Part shown: one piece after another, positions 49,170 through 61,752 of the stretch | How the letters are laid out: the number at the start of each line of letters is the position of its first letter | Numbering within the stretch: position 1 is the stretch's first letter | Assembly (NCBI RefSeq): GCF_040566555.1 | Contig: NZ_JBEWYP010000002.1 | Coordinates: 1-64,000 of the forward strand | Direction of reading: 5' to 3' | From: Sediminicola sp040566555 | GTDB lineage: Bacteria; Bacteroidota; Bacteroidia; Flavobacteriales; Flavobacteriaceae | DNA length: 64,000 bases | Translations under genes and position numbers: made by a program | Notes under the pieces: generated by a model | What the model was told of the DNA's origin: nothing | What the model saw: only the letters and a program-made list of their open reading frames with translations | Database searches by the model: none

Positions 49170-51953
49170 TTACAAGTTGTTTATTGTCCATGAAACGTAA
49201 TACATAGATCCTATAAATCCGGTTCCGAAAGCGGTAAAGTATTCCTTACCTCCTAAGTTTGTACCCCCTATTTTGAAAGAAGATTTTATACTTGGAACAT
49301 CATAATTGATCTGCGCGTCAAAAGTGTGGTATTCCGGTACAACGCCATTTCCAAAGGTGGCTTCCCAGAAATAATCATCACTAAATCTGTAGGCTACATT
49401 GAAACCAAAGTTGTTGAACAGGTTGGCATTCCCGAAAGATGCCTTGAACTTATGTTCTGGGGTGTTGAAGCTCGACATAAAATCTGGATTGGCTTCTTGG
49501 TCAAAATCCTGTTTGGCAAAAGTGTAACTACCACCTAAATCATAGTTACCTAAAACCTTCATATTTAGTCCAAGAGAGGCCCCGTATGAACCAATATCTA
49601 CATTAGAGTTTGTATAAGCACTATATGCCTGGAAATCGCCATTAGAGATGGCAGCGACAGAAAAGCTCCCATCACCTACGGTTCCATAATAAGGCGCTAT
49701 AACCACCTCTTGGGAAATGAAATCCTTGTATTTATTGTAATAAGCGCTGAAATCTACCACCAATCTTTTAATTTTTCCTCTATACCCAATTTCCGCTGAA
49801 GTAACCTGTTCTGGTTTAACAAGATCAGGGTTTGCTATTACCAAATCAGCAGGATTTCCTGTCTGACCCAGTCTTTGTACTGAACTCAAAGAATACGAGT
49901 TATTATATGCTGCCGCACCGGTTTGAGTTATTGTAGCTGGCTGTCCTAATAGTTGTCCACCCCCACTTACTTCAAAATCCCTTGAATATCTATCCAAGTT
50001 TTCAGGGGCAGAACCAACTAAAATTGCTCTTCCCGCATCCAATCCGATAAATAAATCTTGGGTAGTAGGGTTTCTAAATCCTGTTTGTACGGAAGCCCTG
50101 ATATTGTGATTTCTATTTAGGGTTAGTCCCGCGGATAATCTAGGTGAAAAGAACCCATCAAAAAACTCGGACTTATCATAACGAACAGAACCAGTTAATT
50201 TCAAATTACTGCTTTCCGTTATTTCCAAATTCTTTTGGACCTGTGTGTATATTCCAAATTCAGAATAGTTTATAGGGCCATCAGTATCCGTGTAGATTGT
50301 TCCAGATGAATTTAAACTATACTCTCTAAACGATCCTCCAACTTGAATTTCCGCAAAATCGATTAAATGACTGAAGTTGTAATTTGCATCAGAATGATAG
50401 TATTTGGAGGCATCCTGAAATTTGGATCCTGTAGAGAGGTCTGGATCGTTGATACTTCTGTTAAAAGCAGCCTTAAACTCTGGGGAGCCTGGCAAATATC
50501 TACCAGATTCTGCTCGTGCCCTTGCCGCAGCATGAGCTTGCTCATTAGTTGCCCCTTGCAATGTAGCTTGCACATATGTACCCGTATATTCTCCAAACCA
50601 GGTATTATCATCTTTCCAAGCCCTGTTGATGTTGATCCCTGTAAAAACCATATCATAAGAATCTCCTGCCTTATCGGCAACCAAATAACCTCTCACAAAG
50701 AAATTGTCATTTCTTATTTCCAACTTGTGCTGTTCTTGGAAAAAGCCATTGATATTATATCGGTTGGTCCCTTGGTAAATTGTGGATCCCGTCCCTACCT
50801 TACCTACGTAAGAGATCTCGAAATCATTTTCCCATGGGCGGTAGTACAATCCCCAATCTGCTTTTATACTTTCTGCCTTATTGTTGGTAAGAACCTGCTC
50901 ATTATATCCTGTTCTACTTACTTCAACAGAAGGTACCAATGCGTTAGCACCGGCAGGCAATATTCCCAATCCTTCAAGGGTTACGGCAACATCTTTTATA
51001 TCCGTTGAAACTTCATCCCCATAAACGTTTATACCATCATAGTTCAAATCTGCCCTTGTACCACCAACTGTAGTCTTATCAACCTCACTGTTCGCAGCCC
51101 AATCTGTACCTCTTAAGTACCCAAAATTCACCTTTCCGGCAAACTTATCACTGAACTTATAGGCGGCCCTGATACCAAAATCGGTATAATAGTTATCTCC
51201 TGCTGCTTCTTGTGAAGTGATCCCTCTTTTTATATGTGAGCTGATCCCTTGATAATCAAAAGGATTTTTACTTCTCATAAATAAGATTCCGTTGAAAGCG
51301 TTGGCCCCATAAAGTGCCGAAGATGCTCCAGGCAAAAGTTCCACGCTTTGAACATCCGTTTCTATCATCCCTACCAAGTTCCCTATCGGGAAGTTCAAGG
51401 CTGGCGTAGAGTTATCCATCCCATCTACCAATTGCATGAACCTCGTGTTTGCAAATGTTGCAAAACCTCTAGTGTTGATAGATTTAAAGGTCAAACTATT
51501 CGTATTGACATCAACCCCTTTTAAACTTTCCAAACCGCCGTAAAAATCGGCAGCAGCGGTATTTTTAATATCCGCTAGACCGAATCTTTCCACTGTCACC
51601 GGAGATTCAAATATTCTTTCTGGGGTTCTGGAAGCCGAAATGACCACCTCATCCAATTGAGTCTGCTCTTCATTCAAGGTTACCTCAACAGTTTGATTGT
51701 TTTGGGTAATTCTAGAAGTGGCTGAAACAAATCCAATACTTGTAATACTTAACGTAAAGGGAGGGTTTTCAGCTGTGCTTAAGGTAAAATAGCCATCAAA
51801 ATCTGTTACCGTTCCTATCGCCTTGTTTACTATTACAATACTTGCTCCTGGAATAGGCTCATTATTTTGATCTACCACTTTACCTTTTACTGTTGTTTGG
51901 GCGATGGAAGTCAATCCCAACAACAAAAAGGACATAAGTACCAATGTTCTCAT
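49170..51953 (-). CDS. TonB-dependent outer membrane receptor
   Basis: The product has 927 residues from the ATG at 51953 (MRTLVLMSFLLLG signal peptide); an in-frame TTG 33 bp upstream is unlikely. A CarboxypepD-reg-like domain follows (about 20-100, VKGKVVDQNNEPIPGASIVI). The plug domain (about 105-220) includes DEVVISASRTPERI, the TonB-box-like segment, and LLPGASSALYGANAFNGILFM. The rest is a 22-strand-type barrel. It imports a ligand with TonB energy. The plug is of the colicin-I/BtuB kind rather than the SusC kind, and there is no SusD. The companion SGNH hydrolase suggests an esterified ligand such as a lipid (inference). Confidence 0.92.
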   Translation of the reverse strand: MRTLVLMSFLLLGLTSIAQTTVKGKVVDQNNEPIPGASIVIVNKAIGTVTDFDGYFTLSTAENPPFTLSITSIGFVSATSRITQNNQTVEVTLNEEQTQLDEVVISASRTPERIFESPVTVERFGLADIKNTAAADFYGGLESLKGVDVNTNSLTFKSINTRGFATFANTRFMQLVDGMDNSTPALNFPIGNLVGMIETDVQSVELLPGASSALYGANAFNGILFMRSKNPFDYQGISSHIKRGITSQEAAGDNYYTDFGIRAAYKFSDKFAGKVNFGYLRGTDWAANSEVDKTTVGGTRADLNYDGINVYGDEVSTDIKDVAVTLEGLGILPAGANALVPSVEVSRTGYNEQVLTNNKAESIKADWGLYYRPWENDFEISYVGKVGTGSTIYQGTNRYNINGFFQEQHKLEIRNDNFFVRGYLVADKAGDSYDMVFTGININRAWKDDNTWFGEYTGTYVQATLQGATNEQAHAAARARAESGRYLPGSPEFKAAFNRSINDPDLSTGSKFQDASKYYHSDANYNFSHLIDFAEIQVGGSFREYSLNSSGTIYTDTDGPINYSEFGIYTQVQKNLEITESSNLKLTGSVRYDKSEFFDGFFSPRLSAGLTLNRNHNIRASVQTGFRNPTTQDLFIGLDAGRAILVGSAPENLDRYSRDFEVSGGGQLLGQPATITQTGAAAYNNSYSLSSVQRLGQTGNPADLVIANPDLVKPEQVTSAEIGYRGKIKRLVVDFSAYYNKYKDFISQEVVIAPYYGTVGDGSFSVAAISNGDFQAYSAYTNSNVDIGSYGASLGLNMKVLGNYDLGGSYTFAKQDFDQEANPDFMSSFNTPEHKFKASFGNANLFNNFGFNVAYRFSDDYFWEATFGNGVVPEYHTFDAQINYDVPSIKSSFKIGGTNLGGKEYFTAFGTGFIGSMYYVSWTINNL

Positions 51954-52100
51954 TCTAAATTTGAGTTTAGTTAATTTGGAGAACAAGATATATATATTTT
52001 TGCTTCCGTGTTAAGGAAATCTAAAAAAATTATGCATGCATAGTATTAATTTAACAATAGACCACCTCTCAAACTATGGCATTCTCAAAATAAGGGCATA

Positions 52101-52146
52101 AAAAATCCCTTAATCACCAAATTCTTCAAGATGGCAATTAAGGGAT
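52101..52146 (-). terminator. Intrinsic terminator after glmS
   Basis: A 10-bp stem, ATCCCTTAAT with ATTAAGGGAT (52105-52114 with 52137-52146), and a long 22-nt loop are followed on the minus strand by six T. It lies 24 bp past the glmS stop codon. Confidence 0.75.
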
Positions 52147-52169
52147 CTTTTATTTAATATTTTCGTTTT

Positions 52170-54017
52170 TTACTCTACAGTAACGGACTTTGCCAAATTA
52201 CGCGGTTGGTCCACATTACAACCTCTCATAACAGCTATATGGTAAGACAATAGCTGTAAAGGTATTGTTGTCAATAATGGCATAAGACTTTCAAAAGTAT
52301 CCGGCACCTCAATTACGTGATCTGCCAAATCCCTAACGGTCTCATCTCCTTCCGTAACTACGGCAATGATTTTACCTTTTCTGGATTTAATTTCCTGTAT
52401 GTTGCTCACAACCTTATCGTAATGACCTCTATTGGTAGCGATGACCACTACAGGCATATGCTCGTCGATAAGTGCGATAGGCCCGTGCTTCATTTCTGCA
52501 GCAGGATAACCTTCGGCATGTATATAACTAATTTCCTTAAGCTTTAAGGCACCTTCCAGAGCTACTGGGAAGTTGTAACCTCGGCCTAGATATAAACAGT
52601 TCGTTGAGTCCTTATAAACCTCAGCAATTGTTTCCACCAATACATTGGTCTGCAATGCTCTTTCTACTTTAGCGGGTATGTTCTCCAATTCGGCCAAATA
52701 TTCATGGAACCTTGATTCTGAGAACACGCCTTTTTCCTTTGCCAATTTCAAGGCCAACAAGGTAAGTACGGTTATTTGAGTTGTAAAGGCTTTGGTTGAC
52801 GCCACCCCTATTTCAGGACCGGCATGTGTATAGGCCCCTGCGTTGGTTTCTCTTGCTATTGAAGACCCAACAACATTACAAACTCCAAAAACAAATGCGC
52901 CTTTCTCCTTTGCCAATTTAATTGCCGCCAAAGTATCTGCCGTTTCCCCTGATTGGGAAATAGCAATCACGATATCCTTATCAGTGATGACCGGATTTCT
53001 GTAACGAAATTCAGAAGCGTATTCAACTTCTACTGGAATTCGCGCCAAATCTTCAAAAATATATTCTGCCACAAGACCTGCATGCCAGGAAGTACCACAG
53101 GCTACGATTATAATACGGTTGGCATTGAGGAACTTTTCAATATTTTGATCTACACCTGCCATTTTGATTATGCCTTGGCTAGCGCGTAACCTCCCGCGAT
53201 AGGTATCCAAGATAGCTCTGGGCTGTTCGTAGATTTCTTTTAACATGAAATGATCGTAGCCTCCCTTTTCAATCTCCTCAATGTTCATCTGAAGCTCCTG
53301 AATTTTTGGGTACGCCACCGCGTCATTCTTGATTTTTCTTAATTTGATTTCTTTGCCTACCCTGATAATGGCCATTTCCTCATCTTCCAAATAAATGGCA
53401 TTATTGGTAAACTCAATAAAAGGAGATGCGTCTGAAGCAATAAAAAACTCCTCTTCACCCACTCCGATAGCAAGTGGACTACCTAATTTAGCCACCACCA
53501 ATTCGTCTGGCTTATTTTTATCAAATACGACAATAGCATAAGCCCCTACCACTTGATTCAATGCAATTTGCACCGCTTTTCCAAGTTTTACGTCTTCCTG
53601 CTTTTTAACTTCCTCAATAAGGTTGATCAATACTTCGGTATCAGTATCTGAACTGAAGGTATACCCCCTTTTTATCAACTCCTTTTTAATGGAATCGTAA
53701 TTTTCGATAATTCCATTGTGTATGATCACCAAATTACCGGAATTGGAATAATGTGGATGTGAATTAACATCATTTGGAATACCGTGGGTAGCCCATCTGG
53801 TATGACCTATCCCTAATTTTCCTTTCAAGGAAATTTCGGTCTTTGCCTTATTATTAAGATCTTCTACTTTACCTTTTGTTTTGGAAAGATTAATGTCTGC
53901 CCCGTCATAAAGCGCTACTCCCGCACTATCATATCCTCGGTACTCAAGACGCTGTAATCCTTTTATTATAACGGGATAAGCATCCCTGTGTCCAATATAA
54001 CCTACTATTCCACACAT
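52170..54017 (-). CDS. glmS: Glutamine-fructose-6-phosphate aminotransferase (isomerizing)
   Basis: The product has 615 residues from the ATG at 54017, chosen because the catalytic Cys must directly follow the initiator Met (MCGIVGYIG). The N-terminal glutaminase domain (about 1-230) has HTRWATHG and NGIIENY. Two SIS sugar-isomerase domains (about 290-430 and 460-600) carry ACGTSWHAG, SQSGETADT and the end LAKSVTVE. It makes glucosamine-6-phosphate for peptidoglycan and lipopolysaccharide. It appears separately transcribed. No glmS ribozyme is visible, as expected outside Firmicutes. Confidence 0.97.
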   Translation of the reverse strand: MCGIVGYIGHRDAYPVIIKGLQRLEYRGYDSAGVALYDGADINLSKTKGKVEDLNNKAKTEISLKGKLGIGHTRWATHGIPNDVNSHPHYSNSGNLVIIHNGIIENYDSIKKELIKRGYTFSSDTDTEVLINLIEEVKKQEDVKLGKAVQIALNQVVGAYAIVVFDKNKPDELVVAKLGSPLAIGVGEEEFFIASDASPFIEFTNNAIYLEDEEMAIIRVGKEIKLRKIKNDAVAYPKIQELQMNIEEIEKGGYDHFMLKEIYEQPRAILDTYRGRLRASQGIIKMAGVDQNIEKFLNANRIIIVACGTSWHAGLVAEYIFEDLARIPVEVEYASEFRYRNPVITDKDIVIAISQSGETADTLAAIKLAKEKGAFVFGVCNVVGSSIARETNAGAYTHAGPEIGVASTKAFTTQITVLTLLALKLAKEKGVFSESRFHEYLAELENIPAKVERALQTNVLVETIAEVYKDSTNCLYLGRGYNFPVALEGALKLKEISYIHAEGYPAAEMKHGPIALIDEHMPVVVIATNRGHYDKVVSNIQEIKSRKGKIIAVVTEGDETVRDLADHVIEVPDTFESLMPLLTTIPLQLLSYHIAVMRGCNVDQPRNLAKSVTVE

Positions 54018-54038
54018 AATTCTTCTCTTTTTACAGTA

Positions 54039-54071
54039 CAAATTTACGTTTCAAGCTGCAAACTCTTACAA
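54039..54071 (-). promoter_or_regulatory. Putative promoter of glmS
   Basis: TAAATTTG (54046-54039, minus strand) fits TAnnTTTG and predicts a leader of about 15 nt. A TTG at 54071-54069 gives a 22-bp spacer, at the long end of the reported range. Confidence 0.5.
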
Positions 54072-54121
54072 GATTCAGTTGTAGAACGTATTATTCCTTT
54101 AAATGGTCTATAAGAGGCCCT

Positions 54122-56802
<2,681 letters not shown>

Positions 56803-56838
56803 AAAAGCAATATTTTATTTATCGTGTAAGCGTAGCTG

Positions 56839-56884
56839 CAAAATTACAAAAATTATGCAGATTAGCTGTAATTATATAAGTTTG
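56839..56884. promoter_or_regulatory. Divergent promoters between glycogen-synthase-like gene and panC
   Basis: On the minus strand TAATTTTG (56846-56839) and on the plus strand TAAGTTTG (56877-56884) both match TAnnTTTG, 37 bp and 21 bp from their start codons. TTG elements at the -33 distance were not found. Confidence 0.5.
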
Positions 56885-56904
56885 CTAGCTTTTAAACTTA
56901 AAAC

Positions 56905-57753
56905 ATGTTGGTATTCCAAACCAAAAACGAACTTAAATCATTCCTTACCACCATCAATAGTAATGCCATAAAAGTGGGCATGGTGCCTACTATGGGTGCA
57001 TTACACCAAGGTCATGCCTCCCTTGTGGAGCGATCCTTATCCGAAAACGCCCTCACCATTGTAAGCATATTTGTAAACCCTACGCAGTTCAATAATCAGG
57101 ACGATCTACTAAAATATCCCAAGACTTTAGAAAAAGATTCGTCACTTTTAAACAGCATTTCCAAAGACATTATCATTTTTGCCCCCTCTGTATCAGAAAT
57201 GTATACGGAACAAGTTGCTTCAAAAAAATATGATTTCCAAGGATTGGACATGGTTATGGAAGGAGCCTTTAGAGAAGGTCATTTTGATGGGGTAGGTACC
57301 ATAGTAGAATCGCTCTTGCTAACCGTGGCTCCCGACAAAGCCTATTTTGGGGAAAAAGATTTTCAACAACTCCAAATCATCAAAAAACTTGTCGCCCTGC
57401 AAAATATTCCCGTGGAGATCATTGGCTGTCCTATTTTAAGGGAACCTAACGGTTTAGCCATGAGTTCCAGAAACGAGAGGTTATCCAAGCAATTGAGAAA
57501 AGAAGCCGGTTTTATTTACGAAACCTTAAAGAAGATAAGTGCAAAATTCCCGGACCACAGCCCTTTATCCATTATAGAATGGGCAACAGAACAATTTCAA
57601 TTACACCCATATCTGCGTTTGGAATACTTACAAATTGCCGAAGAAGACACGCTAAAACCTATAGAGAACAAAAAGAAAGATAAAAAATATAGGGCCTTTA
57701 TTGCAGTTTTTGCCGATGGTGTACGACTAATAGACAATATAGGCTTAAATTAA
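56905..57753 (+). CDS. panC: Pantoate-beta-alanine ligase
   Basis: A 282-residue enzyme of the class-I tRNA-synthetase-like fold that joins pantoate and beta-alanine with ATP to give pantothenate. Seen: VGMVPTMGALHQGHASL with the H-x-G-H motif (H34, H37), FVNPTQF, YFGEKDFQQLQI and the KMSKS-like GLAMSSRNERLS. It is followed by panD, which makes the beta-alanine substrate, with about 30 bp between them. The operon continues to a YbhN-like gene. Confidence 0.97.
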   Translation: MLVFQTKNELKSFLTTINSNAIKVGMVPTMGALHQGHASLVERSLSENALTIVSIFVNPTQFNNQDDLLKYPKTLEKDSSLLNSISKDIIIFAPSVSEMYTEQVASKKYDFQGLDMVMEGAFREGHFDGVGTIVESLLLTVAPDKAYFGEKDFQQLQIIKKLVALQNIPVEIIGCPILREPNGLAMSSRNERLSKQLRKEAGFIYETLKKISAKFPDHSPLSIIEWATEQFQLHPYLRLEYLQIAEEDTLKPIENKKKDKKYRAFIAVFADGVRLIDNIGLN

Positions 57754-57783
57754 TTAACTTTGCCGCATAATTATCATTGCCCC

Positions 57784-58134
57784 ATGCAAGTAGAAGTAGT
57801 AAAATCAAAAATTCACCGAGTAAAAGTTACTGGTGCGGACCTTAATTATATAGGTAGCATTACTATTGATGAAGATCTAATGGATGCCGCCAATATTATA
57901 AGAGGCGAAAAAATTCAAATCGTTAACAACAACAACGGTGAGCGATTGGAAACCTATGCTATTCCAGGCCCAAGAGGAAGTGGTGAGCTTACCTTAAATG
58001 GTGCTGCCGCAAGAAAGGTTGCCGTTGGCGATGTACTTATCCTTATTGCCTATGGCAGATTGGATATAGAAGATGCCAAAAAATTCAATCCTGCTCTGGT
58101 ATTTCCCAATGAGGAAACTAATTTGTTGACCTAA
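57784..58134 (+). CDS. panD: Aspartate 1-decarboxylase proenzyme
   Basis: The product has 116 residues from the ATG at 57784, which gives the standard MQVEVVKSKIHRVKVTGADL-type N terminus. Self-cleavage between Gly24 and Ser25 (YIGSITID) forms the pyruvoyl cofactor. NNNNGERLETYAIPG and GPRGSGELTLNGAAARK complete the active site. It makes beta-alanine from aspartate for PanC. The next gene starts 2 bp after its stop codon. Confidence 0.96.
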   Translation: MQVEVVKSKIHRVKVTGADLNYIGSITIDEDLMDAANIIRGEKIQIVNNNNGERLETYAIPGPRGSGELTLNGAAARKVAVGDVLILIAYGRLDIEDAKKFNPALVFPNEETNLLT

Positions 58135-58136
58135 TT

Positions 58137-59102
58137 TTGAAAAAATCCTTAACGAACAAATTAAAGACATTGCTCCCAATAGCCCTGGGCGTTTTTTTAG
58201 TCTGGTATTCCTTTTACAGCACAACCCCCGAAGACAGACAGCAAATCTTGTTTTATGTCAAGGAGGCAGATCTATTTTGGGTAGGTATTTCAGTCTTTAT
58301 TGGCATTTTGAGCCATATTTCCAGGGCCATCAGATGGAATTATCTACTGCAACCCTTAGGATACAAGCCCAAAGTGAGCAATAATGTCCTTATCATTTTG
58401 ATTGCATACTTTACAAATTTGGGCATTCCAAGATCAGGGGAAATACTGCGTGCTACCGCCTTAACCACCTATGAAAAGGTTCCTTTCGAAAAAGGCTTTG
58501 GCACAATTGTTACCGAAAGAGTGGTAGATCTGTTCATGCTTTTCACCGTTGTAGTCACTGCCCTTTTTTTACAAACAGATGTTATTTTAAATGTCTTTCA
58601 ACAACGTGGGTTTAATCCTACGAGCCTTATTGTTCTTCTGGGAATTGGGATTCTTGGGATAGCCATGTTCCTGTTATTTATAAAGAAGTCAAAATTTCAG
58701 TTTGCACAAAAAATAAAAAGATTTGTCAAGGGTCTGGTGGAAGGTGTCTTAAGTATCTTTAAAATGAAGTACAAATGGGCATTTATCTTTCATACCATAT
58801 TCATCTGGGTCGCCTATATAGCCATGTTTTGGGTGATCAAGTTTACAGTGCCCGAAACTATTGAGCTAACCTTGAGCCAACTTTTGGTTGCTTTTACGGC
58901 AGGTGCATTTGCCATGTCTGCCACCAATGGCGGAATTGGAATATACCCCATTGCAGTAAGCTCTTCCTTGGCAGTATTTGGGATCAGTGAAGTTTCAGGT
59001 GATGCCTTTGGATGGATCATGTGGATATCACAAACCATGATGGTCGTCATATTTGGGGCAATATCTTTTCTTGTCTTACCGTTATTGAACAGAAACCAAT
59101 AG
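58137..59102 (+). CDS. Lysylphosphatidylglycerol synthase TM-region/YbhN-like flippase-type protein
   Basis: A 321-residue protein with about eight membrane helices of the LPG_synthase_TM (UPF0104) family. Landmarks are SHISRAIRWNYLLQPLG (about 61-77), NLGIPRSGEILRATAL, EKGFGTIVTERVVDLFML and a late FAMSATNGGIGIYPIAV. The soluble aminoacyl-transferase domain of MprF is absent, so it resembles lipid flippase-like members. The start is a TTG at 58137 that gives KKSLTNKLKTLLPIALG; no ATG exists near the N terminus. It is in the panC-panD operon with a 2-bp gap. Confidence 0.87.
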   Translation: MKKSLTNKLKTLLPIALGVFLVWYSFYSTTPEDRQQILFYVKEADLFWVGISVFIGILSHISRAIRWNYLLQPLGYKPKVSNNVLIILIAYFTNLGIPRSGEILRATALTTYEKVPFEKGFGTIVTERVVDLFMLFTVVVTALFLQTDVILNVFQQRGFNPTSLIVLLGIGILGIAMFLLFIKKSKFQFAQKIKRFVKGLVEGVLSIFKMKYKWAFIFHTIFIWVAYIAMFWVIKFTVPETIELTLSQLLVAFTAGAFAMSATNGGIGIYPIAVSSSLAVFGISEVSGDAFGWIMWISQTMMVVIFGAISFLVLPLLNRNQ

Positions 59103-59127
59103 TCTCCTATTGCTTAAATTCAATTTT

Positions 59128-60270
59128 ATGAAACGGTTAACCGCAGTTATTGCATTGTTCTTATGTTTTGGCGCCAACGCCCAAGTTACCAAAGAAGTTT
59201 TTGAGTCATACAAACTTCAAGAGAAAAGAGATGTAAGATACTATATCCCAGAAAACTATACCGCAGAAAAGAAATACCCCCTAATTGTTGTTTTGGACGC
59301 AGAATACCTCTTTGACAATGTTGTGGCCAATGCCAAATTCTACAGTAAATTCAGTGGAATGCCAGAATCCATTATTGTTGGAGTTGAACAAGGAAAAAAC
59401 GGACTCCGTTATAATGATTGTGGCTTTGATGAAGCAACTGGACTCCCTACAGACAAAGGGAAATCCTTTTTTGAATTTTTAGGTATGGAATTGATCCCAT
59501 ATATGGATTCCAATTATAGCACAACCCCTTTTAAGATGTTTGTCGGCTATGATATCACAGCTAATTTTGGAAACTTCTATCTCTTTAAGGACGACTCCCT
59601 GTTTAATGCCTATATCAGTATATCACCAACATTGGCACCGGAAATGGAAAATCGACTGCCATCAAGATTGGGGGCCATAAACAAAAAGATATTTTATAGC
59701 TTGATTGTTGAAGGCGAAAACAGTTCAGATAAAAACAGAATAATGGCGATGAACCAATCCATCAAGGACCTCAACAAGGAATCCCTACATTATTTCTTCG
59801 ATGTTTATGAAAATGCAGATCATACTTCAGTAGTAACTTATGGGATAGGCAAAGCATTGGACAATATATTCAATATGTTCAAGCCCATTAACAAAAAGGA
59901 ATACAAGGATAAAATATTGACATCGGAAGAGCCAGTGTTTAAGTATCTTGAAGACAAGTATGCCCTGATTGCCGATCTGTTCGGATTTAAAAAATCCGTT
60001 GAGCTCAATGACGTTATGGCCATTTATGCGGCCTGTAGAAAAAAAGAGGATTTGGATTCCCTGAAAAGCCTTGCGGAACTTTGTAAAAAGGAGTTCCCTG
60101 GAACTATGCTTGGTTTTTATTTTGAAGGGGAATATTACGAACAAAAAGGAGAGCCAAAAAAAGCACTCCGTACCTTTGAAAAGGCATTTGGCATGGAAGA
60201 AATCGATTTTCTGACAAAGGATATGGCATTGGAAAAAATGGATGCCCTAAAAGCAGATTTCGGATACTAG
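59128..60270 (+). CDS. Secreted esterase-like (Fes/esterase D type) alpha/beta-hydrolase with altered nucleophile
   Basis: The product has 380 residues from the ATG at 59128 (signal peptide MKRLTAVIALFLCFGANAQ); a TTG 18 bp upstream is less likely. The esterase-D-like fold has RDVRYYIPENYTAEKKYPLIVVLDAEYLF split over strands 1-3 (about 34-62) and the nucleophile elbow MFVGYDITANF (about 137-147). There the G-x-S-x-G/A Ser is Asp142. NADHTSVV is the usual His site. The final 60 residues look TPR-like (GEYYEQKGEPKKALRTFEKA). It may be a pseudo-enzyme or use another nucleophile. It follows the YbhN-like gene by 25 bp. Confidence 0.8.
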   Translation: MKRLTAVIALFLCFGANAQVTKEVFESYKLQEKRDVRYYIPENYTAEKKYPLIVVLDAEYLFDNVVANAKFYSKFSGMPESIIVGVEQGKNGLRYNDCGFDEATGLPTDKGKSFFEFLGMELIPYMDSNYSTTPFKMFVGYDITANFGNFYLFKDDSLFNAYISISPTLAPEMENRLPSRLGAINKKIFYSLIVEGENSSDKNRIMAMNQSIKDLNKESLHYFFDVYENADHTSVVTYGIGKALDNIFNMFKPINKKEYKDKILTSEEPVFKYLEDKYALIADLFGFKKSVELNDVMAIYAACRKKEDLDSLKSLAELCKKEFPGTMLGFYFEGEYYEQKGEPKKALRTFEKAFGMEEIDFLTKDMALEKMDALKADFGY

Positions 60271-60390
60271 ACTTTAATGGGTGATGGCAAAAAAAGAATT
60301 TATTAGCCAATTATTACTTAATCGCCCTTTAAAACAATCCTTCTGTTTTCAAAGTTCTTAGTACCTTTAGCCGGAATCTAATACCGGGGA

Positions 60391-61752
60391 ATGGCCAAAA
60401 TAAAAACAGCTTTTTTTTGTCAAAATTGCGGAACTCAATATGCCAAATGGGTAGGGCAATGTTCAGGATGCAAAGAATGGAATACCATTGTTGAAGAGGT
60501 AGTTCAAAAAGAGGAGAAATCGAGCTGGAAAAGCCCTACAAATACGGCCAAGAAGGTTTCAAAACCCCTTCGGGTCAATGAAATTAACACGGAGAAAGAA
60601 CTACGACTAGACACCTATGACCTGGAGTTCAATCGTGTTCTTGGGGGCGGAATTGTCCCGGGCTCCCTTATCCTCTTAGGAGGGGAACCTGGTATCGGAA
60701 AAAGTACGCTTCTTCTTCAGATTGCTTTAAAATTGCCTTATAAGACCCTTTATGTTTCAGGGGAGGAAAGCCAGAAACAAATAAAGATGCGAGCCGATCG
60801 CATACATCCCAATAGCGAAACCTGTTATATCCTAACAGAGACTAAGACCCAGAATATATTTCAGCAAATTGAAGCCACAGAACCTGACATTGTGGTTATA
60901 GATTCCATACAGACGCTTCATTCAGATTATATTGAATCTGCCGCTGGTAGTATTTCACAAATTAGGGAATGCACCGCTGAACTCATAAAATTTGCCAAAG
61001 AGACCAATACCCCTGTAATATTAATAGGCCACATTACCAAGGATGGCACTATAGCCGGGCCCAAGATATTGGAGCATATGGTAGATACCGTACTCCAATT
61101 TGAAGGGGACCGCAATTACGTATACCGCATTTTAAGAGCCCTAAAAAACAGATTTGGATCTACCGCAGAACTCGGAATTTACGAAATGCAGGGAAGCGGT
61201 TTACGGGAAGTGAACAACCCATCGGAAATATTGATTTCCAAAAATGATGAAGGCCTAAGCGGCACGGCAATAGCTTCCACAGTTGAAGGCATGAGGCCAT
61301 TGATGATAGAAATACAAGCCTTGGTCAGTACTGCGGTATATGGGACCCCACAACGCTCCACAACAGGCTACAATGCCAAGCGTTTGAATATGTTGTTGGC
61401 GGTTTTGGAAAAACGTGCAGGATTTAAATTGGGAGCTAAAGATGTATTCCTAAATATCACCGGGGGAATCTCGGTGGACGATCCAGCCATTGATCTTGCT
61501 GTGGTGGCAGCCATACTATCCAGTAATGAGGATGTTCCCATTGACAAGGGGGTGTGTTTCGCAGCGGAAATAGGCTTGGCAGGGGAAATTAGACCAGTAC
61601 AACGGGTGGAACAGCGCATATTAGAGGCTGAGAAATTGGGGTTTGCCACTATTTATGTCTCCAAAAACAATAAGATCACCTTAAAAAACACAAAGATTAA
61701 TATTGAACTTGTCGCCAAAATTGAGGATATAGCCACTAGCCTATTCGATTAA
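60391..61752 (+). CDS. radA: DNA repair protein RadA
   Basis: The 453-residue protein has an N-terminal C4 zinc finger (C10, C13, C24, C27), a RecA-like ATPase with Walker A GGEPGIGKST (97-106), the RadA signature KNRFG (252-256) and a C-terminal Lon-protease-like domain (about 300-450). RadA is a hexameric helicase that promotes branch migration in recombination and repair. It is the last gene of this plus-strand group; a 120-bp gap before it may hold its own promoter (TACCTTTA at 60362-60369, one base off the -7 box). Confidence 0.96.
   Translation: MAKIKTAFFCQNCGTQYAKWVGQCSGCKEWNTIVEEVVQKEEKSSWKSPTNTAKKVSKPLRVNEINTEKELRLDTYDLEFNRVLGGGIVPGSLILLGGEPGIGKSTLLLQIALKLPYKTLYVSGEESQKQIKMRADRIHPNSETCYILTETKTQNIFQQIEATEPDIVVIDSIQTLHSDYIESAAGSISQIRECTAELIKFAKETNTPVILIGHITKDGTIAGPKILEHMVDTVLQFEGDRNYVYRILRALKNRFGSTAELGIYEMQGSGLREVNNPSEILISKNDEGLSGTAIASTVEGMRPLMIEIQALVSTAVYGTPQRSTTGYNAKRLNMLLAVLEKRAGFKLGAKDVFLNITGGISVDDPAIDLAVVAAILSSNEDVPIDKGVCFAAEIGLAGEIRPVQRVEQRILEAEKLGFATIYVSKNNKITLKNTKINIELVAKIEDIATSLFD

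Noticed and set aside
50367..51008. 213-codon open frame on the plus strand inside the TonB receptor gene
   Set aside because: It is antisense to a well-supported receptor, has no recognisable domain, and its Cys/Ile/Ser-rich composition is what the complement of this barrel gene gives.
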